DNA of 64,000 bases, taken from the NCBI GenBank assembly GCA_028641055.1, contig CM054062.1, positions 174,301,642 to 174,365,641 of the forward strand. The letters are read 5' to 3'. The stretch comes from Alopecurus myosuroides. Lineage: Eukaryota > Streptophyta > Magnoliopsida > Poales > Poaceae. Shown here one piece after another: positions 45,453-56,227 of the stretch; position 1 is the first letter of the stretch, and each line of letters begins with the position of its first letter. Position numbers and translations under genes: made by a program. Under the pieces are notes generated by a model. That model was not told where the DNA came from. It did no database searches and saw only the letters and a list, made by a program, of their open reading frames with translations.

Positions 45453-46606
45453 TCATTGTTTGCATGGTGAGAGCACTTCACTGATGTAATAGATTGGACG
45501 TTGAACTCCGTACGCTTTGCCTTCCTCAGGTCGTTCGACCACGATTGCTGTGCTGATGACCTGGTTTGTGGCGGCTAGGTACAAGAAAAGTGGCTCCCCT
45601 TCTCGCGGTGTTGCGAGGACGCGCCTACTTTGCAATGACCGCTTCAAATCTGCGAATGCTTGCTTAGCTTCTGATGTCCAATCGAATTTGTTTGTCTTCT
45701 TCAACAACTTGTAGAAGGGTAGTGCTTGCTCTCCCAATCGTGCGATGAATCTGATTAGGGTGGCTAATCGCCCTGCGAGCTGTTGGACTCCGCGCAGATT
45801 GGTTGGCTCCTTCATGGTCAAGATGGCTTGTATTTTCTCCGGGTTGGCTTCAATGCCTCTGGCGGATACCAGGTACCCGAGAAGTTTTCCTGCTGGAACG
45901 CCAAAGACACATTTGGTCGGATTGAGCTTGATCCTGTATGCATTGAGGGCGTCGAATGTTTCTTTAATATCCTCGAGGAGTGTGTCCTCAACTGAGTCTT
46001 GATGACGATGTCGTCAACATACACTTGCACGTTCTTGCCGATGAGGTTGGCGAGGCATCTTTGCATGCAGCGCTGATATGTTGTGCCTGCGTTCTTCAGC
46101 CCAAAGGGCATTGTTGTGTAGCAGTAGACACCATGAGGTGTGATGAATGATGTCTTTTCTTCATCCTCCCTTTTCATTCGGATCTGATTGTATCCCGAAT
46201 AGGCGTCCAGGAAGGAGAGGCGTTGGCAGCCTGCTGTAGAATCCACGATCTGGTCGATTCGCGGGAGAGGAAAATTATCCTTGGGGCAATGCTTATTTAA
46301 TGACGTGTAGTCGATGCACACCCGAAGGATATCCGTGTTCTTTTTGGGGACCAACACCGGGTTTGCTAACCAAGTGGATATCTTGATCTCCCTGATGAAT
46401 TTCGCAGCTAGCAATCTGTTTATTTCTTCTCCAAGCGCCTTCTGCTTGGGTTCTGAAAATCTTCGCGTGGTCTGTTTGATGGGTTTAGCGTCTGGAAAGA
46501 CTTCGAGTGAGTGCTCGGCAAACTCCCTGGGTATTCCTGGCATATCTGAGGGCTGCCAAGCGAAAATTTCCCAGTACTCACGGAGGAGTTTGACGAGCGC
46601 GCTTTC
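45453..46606 (-). pseudogene. Tat pol: reverse transcriptase, frameshifted
   Basis: Minus-strand RT typical of the Tat lineage: PVLVPKKNTDILRVCIDYT, DNFPLPRIDQIVDSTAG, SFLDAYSGYNQI (motif-A Asp present), MPFGLKNAGTTYQRCMQ and YVDDIVIKT (YVDD at plus 46010-46021). Soon after, at about 45990-45994, one base is lost; the continuation (EDTLLEDIKETFDALNAYR..., then the connection domain to SPCKQ) is in another frame and ends at TGA (45455-45453), where related elements have arginine, i.e. a CGA-to-TGA change. Confidence 0.88.
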
Positions 46607-48013
46607 CTATGCTTGCGAGAGGGTTGTTGAAACCATCGCTGTCTTCGCAGAGTCTGTCGGGTGCACTTGATGCTTTCGGGTGTCGCTGTTGGCGCTAAAC
46701 TCTAGTTCAGGCGCGTTTTTCTTCGTGAGGGGCATCACGGAGTGATCCGTGATTTTTGCCAGCTCTTGAAGTTCTTCTTGCATCCCGAAAGATTTTGCGA
46801 TCTCGTTGAACTCAATGTCGCATTTGTTGGATTTCTGAAAGTCTCCGTCAATGGTGATCACGCCATGTTCGCCATGTAATTTGAGCTTCAGGTAGGCGTA
46901 GTGAGGTACTGCCATGAATCTGGCGAACGCTGTTTGACCCAAGATGGCGTGGTACTGTGAAGGCCAGTCGACAACTTCGAAGTCGAGGAACTCTCTCCTG
47001 TAGTTGCTCTGCGTTCCGAACACAACTTCTAGGTTGATTGTTCCGAGTGGGCGGACTGCCTTGCCTGGAACTATCCCGTGGAAGGATGTTTCTGATTCCG
47101 GGAGGCCATCCAAGTTCTTGTTCATCCGACGGAGTGTATCCGCGTAGATAATGTTGAGGCCGCTGCCCTCATCCATGAATACGCGGGCTAAGTCGTAGTT
47201 GCCAATTTGCGCCTGGATGACGAGGGCAGCGTGTCCTGGTCGATAGACTCGTGGTGGGTGATCTTTCATCGAGAACGTGATTGGCTGGTCTGCCATTTTC
47301 AGGTACTCGGTCTTTGTTGGCGGTGTCTGCACTGCCATGCATAGTTGCCTTGTGTTAGTCTTTTGAACTCTGCGAGAGGGGCATACCTTCTGGATCATTG
47401 CGAGTTGTCCTGCCGGGTTCGGATACGCGTTGGCTCCGGCGTTCTGCGGTGGTGCGGGTACTGCAGCTAGCGCCATGTTTGGATTTGCGGGTGGAGGTGG
47501 TGGTGGTGGCGGCTGGAATCCTTGGTGTCCTCCTCCTGGAAGCGGCGGGTAATTTTGAGTGGAGGCAGATCTTTTCCTTGCGAGTGCGTCCGAGATGTCA
47601 TGGAACTTTCGGCAATCCTTAAGCAGGCGTGTTGCCTTAGTTTTGCCCGTGCGCTTATCTGTGAATAGATGTAGCGAGCAGTATGCATCGAGGTCTTCCT
47701 CGGGGGATTTTTCTTCAGCCTTTGGTCTCCACTCGTGATTTCCACGGCGACCGGAATCGCGGTTTCGCGTGAATTCCGCGGCGACCAACTCCTCTCTATC
47801 CTCATGATCGTAATATTTTCTTCTTTTTCTTCGACCATGACGGTCGTCATCGTGTGCGGGTGACGATGCTCTTTCGTTGCGCACCGCATCTTCTCCGTTA
47901 GCCCATTTTTCGGCTATGATCATTAGCTCTCCAATAGTCTTGGGTGCAGCTCTGCCTAGCTCCTCTCGAAAAGCAGTTCTTCTGGCGCCTTTTGCGAAGG
48001 CTTCGATCGCTAC
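46607..48013 (-). pseudogene. Tat gag C-terminus and aspartic protease
   Basis: Continues the gag frame after the TAA at 48016-48014 and runs to TAG at 46609-46607. It has an Arg/Lys-rich spacer, a DAYCSLHLF....GKTKATRLLKDCR region (the gag C-terminal segment of Tat elements) and a protease with VFMDEGSGLNIIY (about plus 47150-47185), where the usual DGGS motif reads DEGS. A Pro-rich run (about 47490-47520) separates the parts. The protease would mature Gag and Pol; here it is cut off from both by in-frame stops. Confidence 0.82.
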
Positions 48014-49816
48014 TTATTCTGAGATAGTTCCCACGGTATTCCTGAGCATGGTCCATCGCTGGATGTACTCGCGTGTGGACTCGCCACTCTTCTGCTTGCA
48101 TGCTCGTAGTTCTTCGATGGTAGCTGGCCTCTTGTAAGTCGACTGGAAATTTTTGCAAAAATCGCGGTGCAAATCATCCCACGATGCGTAGCAAGATTTT
48201 GGTCTTCTTTCTAGCCAACTGCGGGCCGCGCCGGTAAGATGCAAATTGAGGTATTGCATAGCCGTGTTCTTGTTCCCACGTTGGCATTTTACTGCCGTGA
48301 GGTAGTCGCTTAGCCACTGAGAGGGCTCGAGTGAGCCGTCGTACTTCGTCACCTCCGTGCTGAGCTTGAACCTTTTGGGTAGAGGTGCTTCGCGGATGCT
48401 GCGAGCGAAACAGAGTGCCCCGCAGGTTTCGTCATCCGAGGAGCCGGACGAAGAGCGCTCGCGATATCGCGAAGCCCTTGCCTTATCCACCCTTTTTTGA
48501 GCGAGATCTGATCGCGCGTCATATTCTGGCCGGTCGCGGTCGTCATCTTTCCTTGGTTCCTTGCTTCGTTTTCTCGAGCGGCTGCTATGGCGCCGCGAGC
48601 TTCTGTCTCTCGGGCTATCTTCACTGCTGCTTTGACTGTCGCCGCGGCGTCTAGCTTCTTTTCCTCGACCGCGGCGCGGTGACTTGTCCTTCCTTGGTGA
48701 AGAGCTTCTGTGCCTGCGGGGCATTTCTTTATCTTTCTCTTTCTCCCGTCGCTCCTTCTCCTGCTGCTCCTCGGCCTTCTTGCGATCGTGAGAGGCGAGC
48801 CTTGCGGCCGCCAATCCGAGTCCTTTTCGTATTTGTTTGTATTGCTCTGCCCGAGGGTCGCTTTCCGTCGGTTGGTTCATCTGCATGTAGGTTGCCGCGG
48901 CTAGAACCGCAGCAGCGGGGGTTTGCGGGTACACGTTGCCGTCGTCGTCGACTCGCATGAGAGAAGGAGTGATTGATCTGTTTGTTTCGGGTATGGATTC
49001 ATCGTTCCTGGATGTGGATGTGTGTCCCTTCCTCGCGGGTCGGGTTCCGACCGAGGGTGTTACGGACAGCCCAGCTCGTCTTTGGCTTGATTCGTCCGCC
49101 GCTCTTCTTCGGCGGGCCAGATCTACCCGAGCATCTTTGATAATCGTGGCTGCTCTCACTAGGTGATAGTGGTAGGCAACCATGTCTTCGTGTGAGGATC
49201 CGGCTGTGGGTGGCTTGCTTGTTCGCATAGCCTCCTTTGCTCGTTTCCAGGATTCCCGCGAGACGCCGATTATGTTGCGCTCTGTCGCGCTGTGTTCTGT
49301 TTCCGAGCCTTGTTCCGATCCCGCCATGCAGACTTGAGCTAGTCGAAGCTCGTGCGTCCTAGGCATAGGTCGAAGGTTTCCTTGAATTCTTGATGGTTCC
49401 TCTGTCGAGAGGGTGTGATAGCCGTTGGCGTTGAAGCGGATGGACTCGCCACTTTTCTCCAGGTGACGGCGTGAGTCGACAGCTCCAGATTCAGTTTCCG
49501 ATTCATCCGAGAAGTGGAGGATCCCGTCCTTGTTCGTCACGAATTTGAGGCTCCCGAACGTCAGGGTGACGCTCTCCTCCAGATCTTCGAATACCGGGCG
49601 CGATTCCGGCGAGTGCGGTGTGACCACGACAGATCCGATCCGTACAGGATTGTTCGGAGCCGTAGTTGTCGGTTTCCAACGGGAGTTGGTTGTCGATGAA
49701 GCCGAAGATGCCGGTGATCCAGCGCCCGCCGTTCCCACAGACGGCGCCAATTGTCGAATCCCTGACTCAACAAATCCCTTCGGTGAACCCATCGGGTTTC
49801 GATTAGGAGAACCCAT
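48014..49816 (-). pseudogene. Tat gag
   Basis: A 600-codon frame. The first in-frame ATG (49816) lies inside the 5' LTR and the frame passes through the primer-binding site without a stop; the genuine start is probably one of the later ATGs. Central part is highly charged with RS/RK repeats (about residues 355-455), followed by the capsid-like region LPKRFKLSTEVTKYDGSLEPSQWLSDYLTAVKC... and YLNLHLTGAARSWLERRP. It ends at TAA 48016-48014, in frame with the downstream protease, so the stop is a point mutation or a termination site needing readthrough. Given the other lesions, mutation is more likely. Confidence 0.8.
49735..49749 (-). other. Primer-binding site of the Tat element
   Basis: Minus strand reads TGGCGCCGTCTGTGG two bases after the 5' LTR, the ATTGGCGCCGTCTGTGGG signature seen in many Triticeae Ty3/gypsy elements. 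Confidence 0.85.
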
Positions 49817-50242
49817 GAGCGCTGGTGGAATCGTCGGCTAGACAGGGGGCGAGATTTACCCAGGTTCGGGGCCCTCGTAGAGGTAAAACCCTTACTCCTG
49901 CCTCTTATCGATCTGTATTGATGATTAGATCGGTTACAAAGGTGGTGCTCGAATCGAGAGTAGGTCTCGAGTTCAAGGCTTTAGGTCGTGCGGTATTGCT
50001 TGGTCCTCTCTCGGGGGCTCTCCTGGCCTTATATAGGTGGCCAGGTCTCGAGTTCTACCCAGAGAGGACTCGAACCCTAGCTAGGTCGGTTACATGTTTC
50101 CTAGCTTAACCCGCAAGTTTAGTGCGGGTGGGCTTCACGTGGGACTTCTGGAGTATTCCAAGGGCTCCTCTTCTTGGGCCTTCACCTTGGGCCTGAGAGG
50201 GGGTGTCCTTATCCGCAGGATCCAGAATCCATATCTTCGTCA
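49752..50242 (-). repeat. 5' LTR of the Tat element
   Basis: 491 bp; same ends as 23779-24269. Followed on the plus strand by TTGCC (50243-50247), the target duplication, then the rest of the atpA fragment. Confidence 0.95.
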
Positions 50243-50247
50243 TTGCC

Positions 50248-50350
50248 ATCGACTCGATGATCCCCATAGGGTGCGGTCAGCGAGAGTTCATTATTGGGGA
50301 CAGACAGACTGGCAAAACAACAGTAGCCACATATACAATTCGAAAGACAA
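50248..50350 (+). pseudogene. atpA: Plastid atpA fragment, right half
   Basis: Continues the frame broken at 23778: [31 protein letters not shown], the region around the Walker A P-loop GDRQTGKT of ATP synthase alpha. Similarity fades after about 50345. With the left half the fragment is about 215 bp. Changes from the plastid protein (C for R before GQRE, F for L) mark it as decayed nuclear plastid DNA. Confidence 0.9.
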
Positions 50351-51085
50351 AAGGGAAAGATGTAAGAAGAATGAGAGCAAGCCTTCACGAAAGAAAATGC
50401 AAGTGAAAGAGAATTGTAGGCTTATTTCCTAAAAGCGGTGGAGACGGGGGCGTTATGCTCCTGGCTATTTTTCCCGGCTATTTTTCAACTTTGTGAGGAT
50501 ATATTCCATCATATTTTTTTCGACATTTTTGTAGTAGGTATTTGATCCTAAATCCTCACTTAATTTCTAATACATTTTAAATTATCCTTTCAAAACCACA
50601 TTCAGGAAACATATATTGGAAATAATTTGTAGTAGGTATTTGATCCTAAATCCCCACTTAGTTTTTCCAAGTTATTGAGGATGTCCTCAATCACACTATT
50701 ACTAAATAATTGAGGATAGAGCTAACAATACAGAATATAGAATGTAGCAATAGAGAATATAATTCACGTAGAAGTCTTTTAATGGATACCTCTCAATAGA
50801 AAAGAGCTTGACATAAGTTCAACAACAATGACATGACATTGGTTTATTATAGACCATAATGAAGTGCAACTCCCACAAGTTCATGAAACAAGTTCAACCA
50901 CAACGACAACTTCACAACACAAGTTCATGACACAATGCATGTAGCAATGAAGATCAAAACAGTGAATATGAATCACCCGGGGGTTTCCCCCTACGGCAAG
51001 GGAGCTATCTGTTCTTCCTTACGTAACGGACGGGAACATCCTCCTCGTCCTATGTATCTCCTTGTTCCTCCCTCTCCTCTAGCGG
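50351..51085. other. MULE spacer between atpA fragment and PMD gene
   Basis: No gene seen. A GGGGCGTTATGCTCC motif occurs near 50447-50461. TTTGTAGTAGGTATTTGATC is repeated at 50527 and 50622 (95-bp spacing). Confidence 0.5.
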
Positions 51086-54000
51086 CTAAATGGATACACC
51101 AGGATTCTTCCGCTTAACATACATATCAAGAGTAAATATTGACTCCCTCCTTGGGCGATTCTGATCCCTCAACTCGAAAGGACTACGGTCATGCTGACGA
51201 GGAGTTGGTATTGGTGCATCTGGCATCTGCGAGGTATTAATATCGTGATGGACATCCTCGTCTTTAGCTTCATCGTCATAGTCATGGCCATGGCTTGAAG
51301 AGGCATCGCGGGGACAGCTTGAGGAGGCGTCGTGGGGACGTCTTGAAGAGACACCTCTTCCCCGTGAGCCATGTCCACCCTTCGCCGATGAGTGATGCTC
51401 ACTTGACCGAGAGGTCGACTTCGAGGGAACTACATCGTCCGTGAAACAACAACCGAACAAAGCACAAAGGCCATGTGTAAAATCACGGGTTTTCTGTCAA
51501 ACAATAAATAAATTGAGTTGAGTTAACATATTTGGAAAACTGAAAGGAACAATCAACAATGTATATTTGCACGGCATACCTCAACCATGGTTCTAAGGGT
51601 AGGCTCAGATTCTGAATGTCCAGGAGGGTAACAGAGCACATGCACATTCTCATCATGATGTTTCCTCATATGCGATGTCTACAAAAACAATAATATATCT
51701 TAGTTGACCAACGGAAAATATGTGAACTAAATTAACGATGTCACGTGAAAATGCGGCATGATGTACAATACAGTTGACCACCGGCACCAACTCCTGACGT
51801 TAACGTGTCCCTGATGCTCTTATTGTACTCCAAGTTCGACAAGTCGATGGTGTCATGATATGTGGTGGCCCGATCTTCTCTATGAGCAACTAGAAATATG
51901 GTGGATGATAAGATAACTAGTGCCTCACTGAAAACTCTCGCTGGATAATCCATGTTACCAATGCACCAACAATCAATCCCTTTGGATATTCCCAACTACA
52001 CACTCTTGCATAAAGTAGCCACTGACTACAAAGTGGTCCTGTATCTCCTTATTCCGAGTGGAACATCTAATAACAAGCACAATTTGCAAAGGGGTATACT
52101 TCAAGATGAATGCTTCAAGCAATACAATCTAGAGGTTCTAGCATTTTTGTTTTAACGTAGTCTAAACTCTAATAATGCGAATTACAAGCCTTACAAAGGC
52201 TGCTGGACGTCCAACCGTCGAAATCAAACATATCTCTAACTTCCTAATTTAAAAGGACTCTATTTGGAAACTGGCAGAAACAACTCCCGAAATTAATTTG
52301 GTCACCGCGCTGTGTACGAGTCGATCTATTCATGGGGCCAGATCCATTGAAAAGCCCTTGTAATTCCATTTTCAGAAAGTGCTTGTTTGCGTTATTTGGA
52401 ATCCGTATAAAGAATCCACGTCCGTTTCAAATTCAGGACTTCTGGCAGTCCGAACCAAAATTTCTTTCCTTGATGGCTCCACTTCCTCCCTCGCCTCCCT
52501 CGTGCTTGCCATCCTCTTCAACCAGTTCCATTGCTCCTCCAATGCTTGTGTTATCAATAACCTTGCTAATATATAAATGCATAGTCTTAGGTAGCATAAC
52601 ATTCTTATTAACACAAACATCACGTTCAATTAAGAAGGAATTCACCTTATAATAATCATCACTTAAATTCAATATTTCCTTCCAGCTCAGGCATGCACAA
52701 TCATCACATAACCCTATTATATCCTCATCATATCAGGGTCTGCCACATCATAGGCATTGTCAGTGTTGAAAGCGGGTGGGAGCAGTTTAAAACGAGTCCT
52801 AGGTTCTAGGCAAGTGAGGTATTTGTCGAATGCCGCAGTGTCGTGAGGAGGGTCATGAAATGTGACTTCTCCATTTTCATGAGCCCAATTCAAATTGTCA
52901 ACAATGGTCTTGAACTCGGTGATGTATTTGTCAAACTTATTTGGCCAATTCTTCGTGGCCCGTGATTTATTCTTGTTCAGTCTACATAACAAATTGTAGG
53001 TATGTTAGCATAGTAGAATTGACTACAATGATCATTAGGTAAGCAAAATGGGAATCACTTACTGGTGTAATGACGCGTCGGTGTCCTTATAAGGAGTAGG
53101 GGTCATTTGCAACAATCCAAATTGTCTCCTCTATTTGGCAAATGCCATTCTGCTGCGAAGAAACAGGCCATCGAACATACCATCCGTCAAAGATGTCGCT
53201 CGGCTAGACACTTTGGATTCAAGTCGAACGACATGTAAACACCAAATTGCCCCGCTGGACCATATGGCTCCCAGGTAACTATGCATAATACAATATATAT
53301 TGTTAGTTTGAAACATCTCGGTGGTATTCTGAACCTACGTAGCATACGAATCTTACCATGTATGAGATATTGGTGTCGAACTCATTGGTGTACTCAAGAT
53401 ATAGGGTATTAGATGAACGTCATTCACGGCTAACTTTGAACCATCTCAGAAACCATGGGGTCTGGCGTTCTAGATCATCACCGTCATCCCACTGCATATC
53501 GAGATCAAACACTGGTCTGCCAATTGAGAAATGCTCCCAACTCCATACGGACAGAAGCACCAAGCAACCACCCATATCGCATTCAACCTTATTCTTACCT
53601 TGTTGGATCTTAGCATTTGGGACTCTACCCCTTCGGCACGCCTCGTCCAACTGCATAAAGAATAAAATACTGTTTACATTTGATTACATCATACATAGGA
53701 ATTTCTTAATGGACTGGATATGGAAACGTGGTTACCTGCCGATACAAATAAGCCAGTGCAGCTGAACCCAGCTCCATTGGTAGTCCCAAACGGCTACCAC
53801 TGGAGCCACATATATGGGGACATTCAAGCCACTTCCGTCTGGAAAAATAGCATGACAAAGGACATACCACAAGTATGCCCTGGCATACCGCTACAAACCA
53901 TCATCATCTATCTCTTCTGGGCTCTTCCAAAATGTTCATAAATCCAACCAAAGGAGGCACCAGCGGCTCTTTCCGGAATGCCCGACTCTGTCCCGAGATA

Positions 54001-54404
54001 TGAGATCATTCCCGCACGCCATCCCACGGTATCAGTGCTCAGACAAATAGATCCCCCTGATGGGAAGTGTCGTGATCATTGAAATATCCCGCAGCGTCAC
54101 GGTCATCTCCCCACAAGGTAGGTGAAAAGTGTGTGTCTCCGGTCGCCAGTGGTCTACGAGGGCGGTGATGGCATATGGGTTGAACTTCAGCATCCCATGA
54201 TTCAACATGTTCACAAATGGAAGCAACCCGGCCCTCCAGATGTACGGTATATACCTCTCATCATAGTGCATCGAAGGACGACTGGGGGGTCTACATCCGG
54301 ACCTTCAATCTTTGCGGACCTCAAGTGCAGCGTGGTTAAAACATCATCACCGTCATATAACGGCCACGGTGGTCTACATCGTAAATATCTTTGAGAAGAG
54401 ACAT
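51086..54404 (-). pseudogene. Decayed plant-mobile-domain (PMD, MAIN-like) gene
   Basis: ATG at 54404-54402 lies four bases after an acceptor CGTAG| and opens MSLLKDIYDVDHRGRYM, then shifts frame twice before the PMD core ERYIPYIWRAGLLPFVNML....ITALVDHWRPETHTFHLPCGEMTVTLRDISMITTLPIRG (54270-54050), the diagnostic start of the PMD family. More PMD-like pieces follow: DTVGWRAGMISYLGT (about 54040-53990), GCLVLLSVWSWEHFSIGRPVFD (about 53600-53500), and 52992-52717. Introns cannot be told from lesions in places. A Ser/Arg-rich ORF at 51460-51086 could be the C-terminal exon. PMD proteins (MAIN, MAIL1) act in nuclear silencing and are also carried by MULEs. This copy is a pseudogene. Confidence 0.72.
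52330..52672 (-). pseudogene. Unrecognised coding-like segment within the PMD gene region
   Basis: Minus-strand frame 52672-52433 reads MNLSDDYYKVNSFLIERDVCVNKNV... and continues with stops to about 52330. It is more protein-like than its surroundings but matches no family I can name. It could be an exon of the PMD gene or another captured fragment. Confidence 0.3.
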
Positions 54405-55066
54405 AGCCCTACGAACAAAAAGACGATTAAAACAACGAGGGAAAAGATCACAATACTAAAAAGTAGTCATGATTCAAAAATGATAACTATTTATAACAAA
54501 TCTATTTAACTATCCTATACTAAAGTTGTAATGATTTAAAATTGCTAGCTATTTATAACAAATCTATTTAACTAGTTATAACAAATCTATTTAACTATGT
54601 AATACTAACAAATCAACGAGAAAATACTACACAATAATATGAACTAAATTTTACCAATACTATCCATTACTATACAATTATATGAACTAAAGATAACAAT
54701 TATATGAACTATCCAATACTTATTTGCAAGAACTAAAAAATATATATATATAACTAGTATTTACAAATTGACTATAATAGTAGTACTTTTCAATTATAAT
54801 AACAACCTAATATTAACAACATATTACTAACAAATCATGTGACAGGTAAATCTAAAACTAGAATTTAGGGTTTACACTAGAAATGGCAATCTAATGATAG
54901 AATCTAGGGTTTCCACTAGTAATAGCAACCACTAATGCACTACTAAAAACCTAATACTAACAACCTAAATAATTAAGAAACTAGATGAACTAGGGATCGG
55001 GAATTTCTAGAAAAAATCAAATGTGAGGATTTGAACCAATAAAAAGAGGGGAAAGTGGGAGAATAC
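54405..55066 (-). other. Leader intron of the PMD gene
   Basis: Minus-strand donor GAAG|GTATTC begins at 55066; acceptor ends at 54409. Very AT-rich, with CTAGGGTTT words and three copies of a TATAACAAATCTATTTAACTA-like unit (54490, 54553, 54576). Mirrors the leader intron of the B3 gene. Confidence 0.5.
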
Positions 55067-55274
55067 CTTCACAACTCCGATGGGGACCAAATCCCGAGCA
55101 GATGGGCTCCGACTTGCAAATAGAGGGGAGATTTGAGGGAGGGGGGGTGGCGACGGGGCGGTTCCTCTTTTCCTAGAGAGGAGAAGAAGATGAGAAAGAA
55201 GAAGTTAGGGATTGGAAGGGAGTGGGTTGTGTTAAGTTCACATGCATAACGGCCCCGTCCAGGGCATTATACGG

Positions 55275-55493
55275 CCAGGGGCATAACGCCCAGTTCAGGG
55301 CGTTACCGTGCCTGGCACGTTGATTTCCTCATCCATGGTGACACGGTCAATAACACCTCGAGCCCCGCGTTGTGCAAGAGAGCATAACGCTTTATAGGCG
55401 GGCGTTATGGAATAGGGTTATTTTTTGATTTTTTTTTTCGGGGGTTAGATTATGAATTTACTGCGCTAAAAGGTTACTTATGTAAATTTTCAC
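55275..55493 (-). repeat. Right terminal inverted repeat of the MULE
   Basis: Inverted match of 20280-20497. Inward continuation to about 55020 corresponds to the leader exon of the PMD gene. Contains several CATAACGCCC/GGGCGTTA words. Flanked by TCGATGGAG at 55494-55502. Confidence 0.88.
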
Positions 55494-55898
55494 TCGATGG
55501 AGCAGCTCTCGCTCCCTCAAAAGAACTAAACAACCAAAGGAATACTCGATATACCCACACGCTATCATGCTGCCTATAGTTTTGTATCCGTAAAAAGCCT
55601 GCACGTACACACGCGCGCTCCCTTTTCTGTCTCTGTCTCCCCTTTTCAAGCCCCTCCTATTTGTTTTGCTGCAATACACCATGCTGCAATTGCTATCATT
55701 TCACGGCTACTCTGTTTCTTGGGAGGTGTCGGGAATTTCGCACGGTTGCCTAAGCTTGCAGCCCCATGCTCCGTAGCCCTGCAACTCGTGCTACGCTCGG
55801 GAAAATAACAGCATGCGCGGTAATCACAGGGACATAGATTCAAAAAAAAAAACGAAACAGAAATAAGCATTTTGGTAATACCACCTGAAGGCTCGAGA
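55494..55898. other. Target duplication and receptor-gene downstream flank
   Basis: TCGATGGAG (55494-55502) then about 0.4 kb of apparently single-copy sequence before the receptor gene's poly(A) signal. No ORF is supported. Confidence 0.5.
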
Positions 55899-55904
55899 TT
55901 TATT
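55899..55904 (-). terminator. Poly(A) signal of the vacuolar sorting receptor gene
   Basis: Minus strand AATAAA, 324 bp after the stop codon. Sets the MULE insertion about 0.4 kb beyond the transcript end. Confidence 0.65.
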
Positions 55905-56227
55905 CAGGTATATGGGGACGCTAAATTCTGTAGCCTGAACAACAAGTATTTACAGGAGAGGACGCAAAACGAACTGCGAGACTGGAAGGACAAGAGCCGA
56001 CAAGGGGGTAGACTGCGATGATAACGCTTATGCTGTTCATCATCTATCACAAAATGAGGGTGCACAACACACAACAGTCCTAGAATCGTAGTACATCAAA
56101 TCTCCCCGCGTACAAACCGTATCTTTGCTTTGCTTTCACCTCTGTAAAGACGACGCCACCAATGGTATGCTCTGCTGCACGCTCCTACTAGTAGTATGCT
56201 GCTCCGGGAAAGGAGCGCCTGCCCTTC

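Larger units (their letters stand above)
23779..50242 (-). mobile_element. Tat-lineage Ty3/gypsy retrotransposon with antisense gene
   Basis: Two 491-bp LTRs (23779-24269 and 49752-50242) differ at five positions, about 1.0%, and are flanked by TTGCC duplications. Orientation is minus: primer-binding site next to the right LTR, polypurine tract next to the left one. Coding order on the minus strand is gag, protease, RT, RNase H, integrase (49816 down to 43374). Between integrase and 3' LTR lies an antisense multi-exon gene (39128-43096), an extra gene known from Tat-lineage elements such as maize Grande and rice RIRE2. Without the nested insert (25111-38748) the element is 12.8 kb. Using the usual grass LTR rate of 1.3e-8 per site per year, 1.0% corresponds to roughly 0.4 million years. 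Confidence 0.9.
20280..55493. mobile_element. Composite Mutator-like transposon (MULE) carrying B3, PMD and plastid atpA sequences
   Basis: The ends are inverted repeats beginning GTGAAA(A)TTT and are flanked by a perfect 9-bp direct repeat. Total 35,214 bp; removing the Tat element with its duplicated target (23779-50247) leaves 8,745 bp, and removing the small retroposon in the left leader intron leaves about 7.8 kb. Own cargo: a B3-domain gene on the plus strand (22251-22868), a decayed PMD gene on the minus strand (54404 down to about 51086) and an atpA fragment in the middle. I found no MuDR-type transposase, so it is non-autonomous here. PMD genes are known to be associated with MULEs; the B3 plus PMD pairing under matching terminal leaders is not something I can cite. 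Confidence 0.88.

Noticed and set aside
48014..48016. Programmed gag-pol readthrough stop in the Tat element
   Set aside because: Other in-frame stops (46607, 45453, 45084) and a frameshift show general decay; nothing special surrounds this one.
48385..49841. Plus-strand ORFs of 60-103 codons
   Set aside because: Antisense shadows of the Tat gag.
50203..50406. Working atpA gene or new P-loop ATPase
   Set aside because: Only ~215 bp match in total, split by a retrotransposon, with changed conserved residues; it is decayed plastid DNA.
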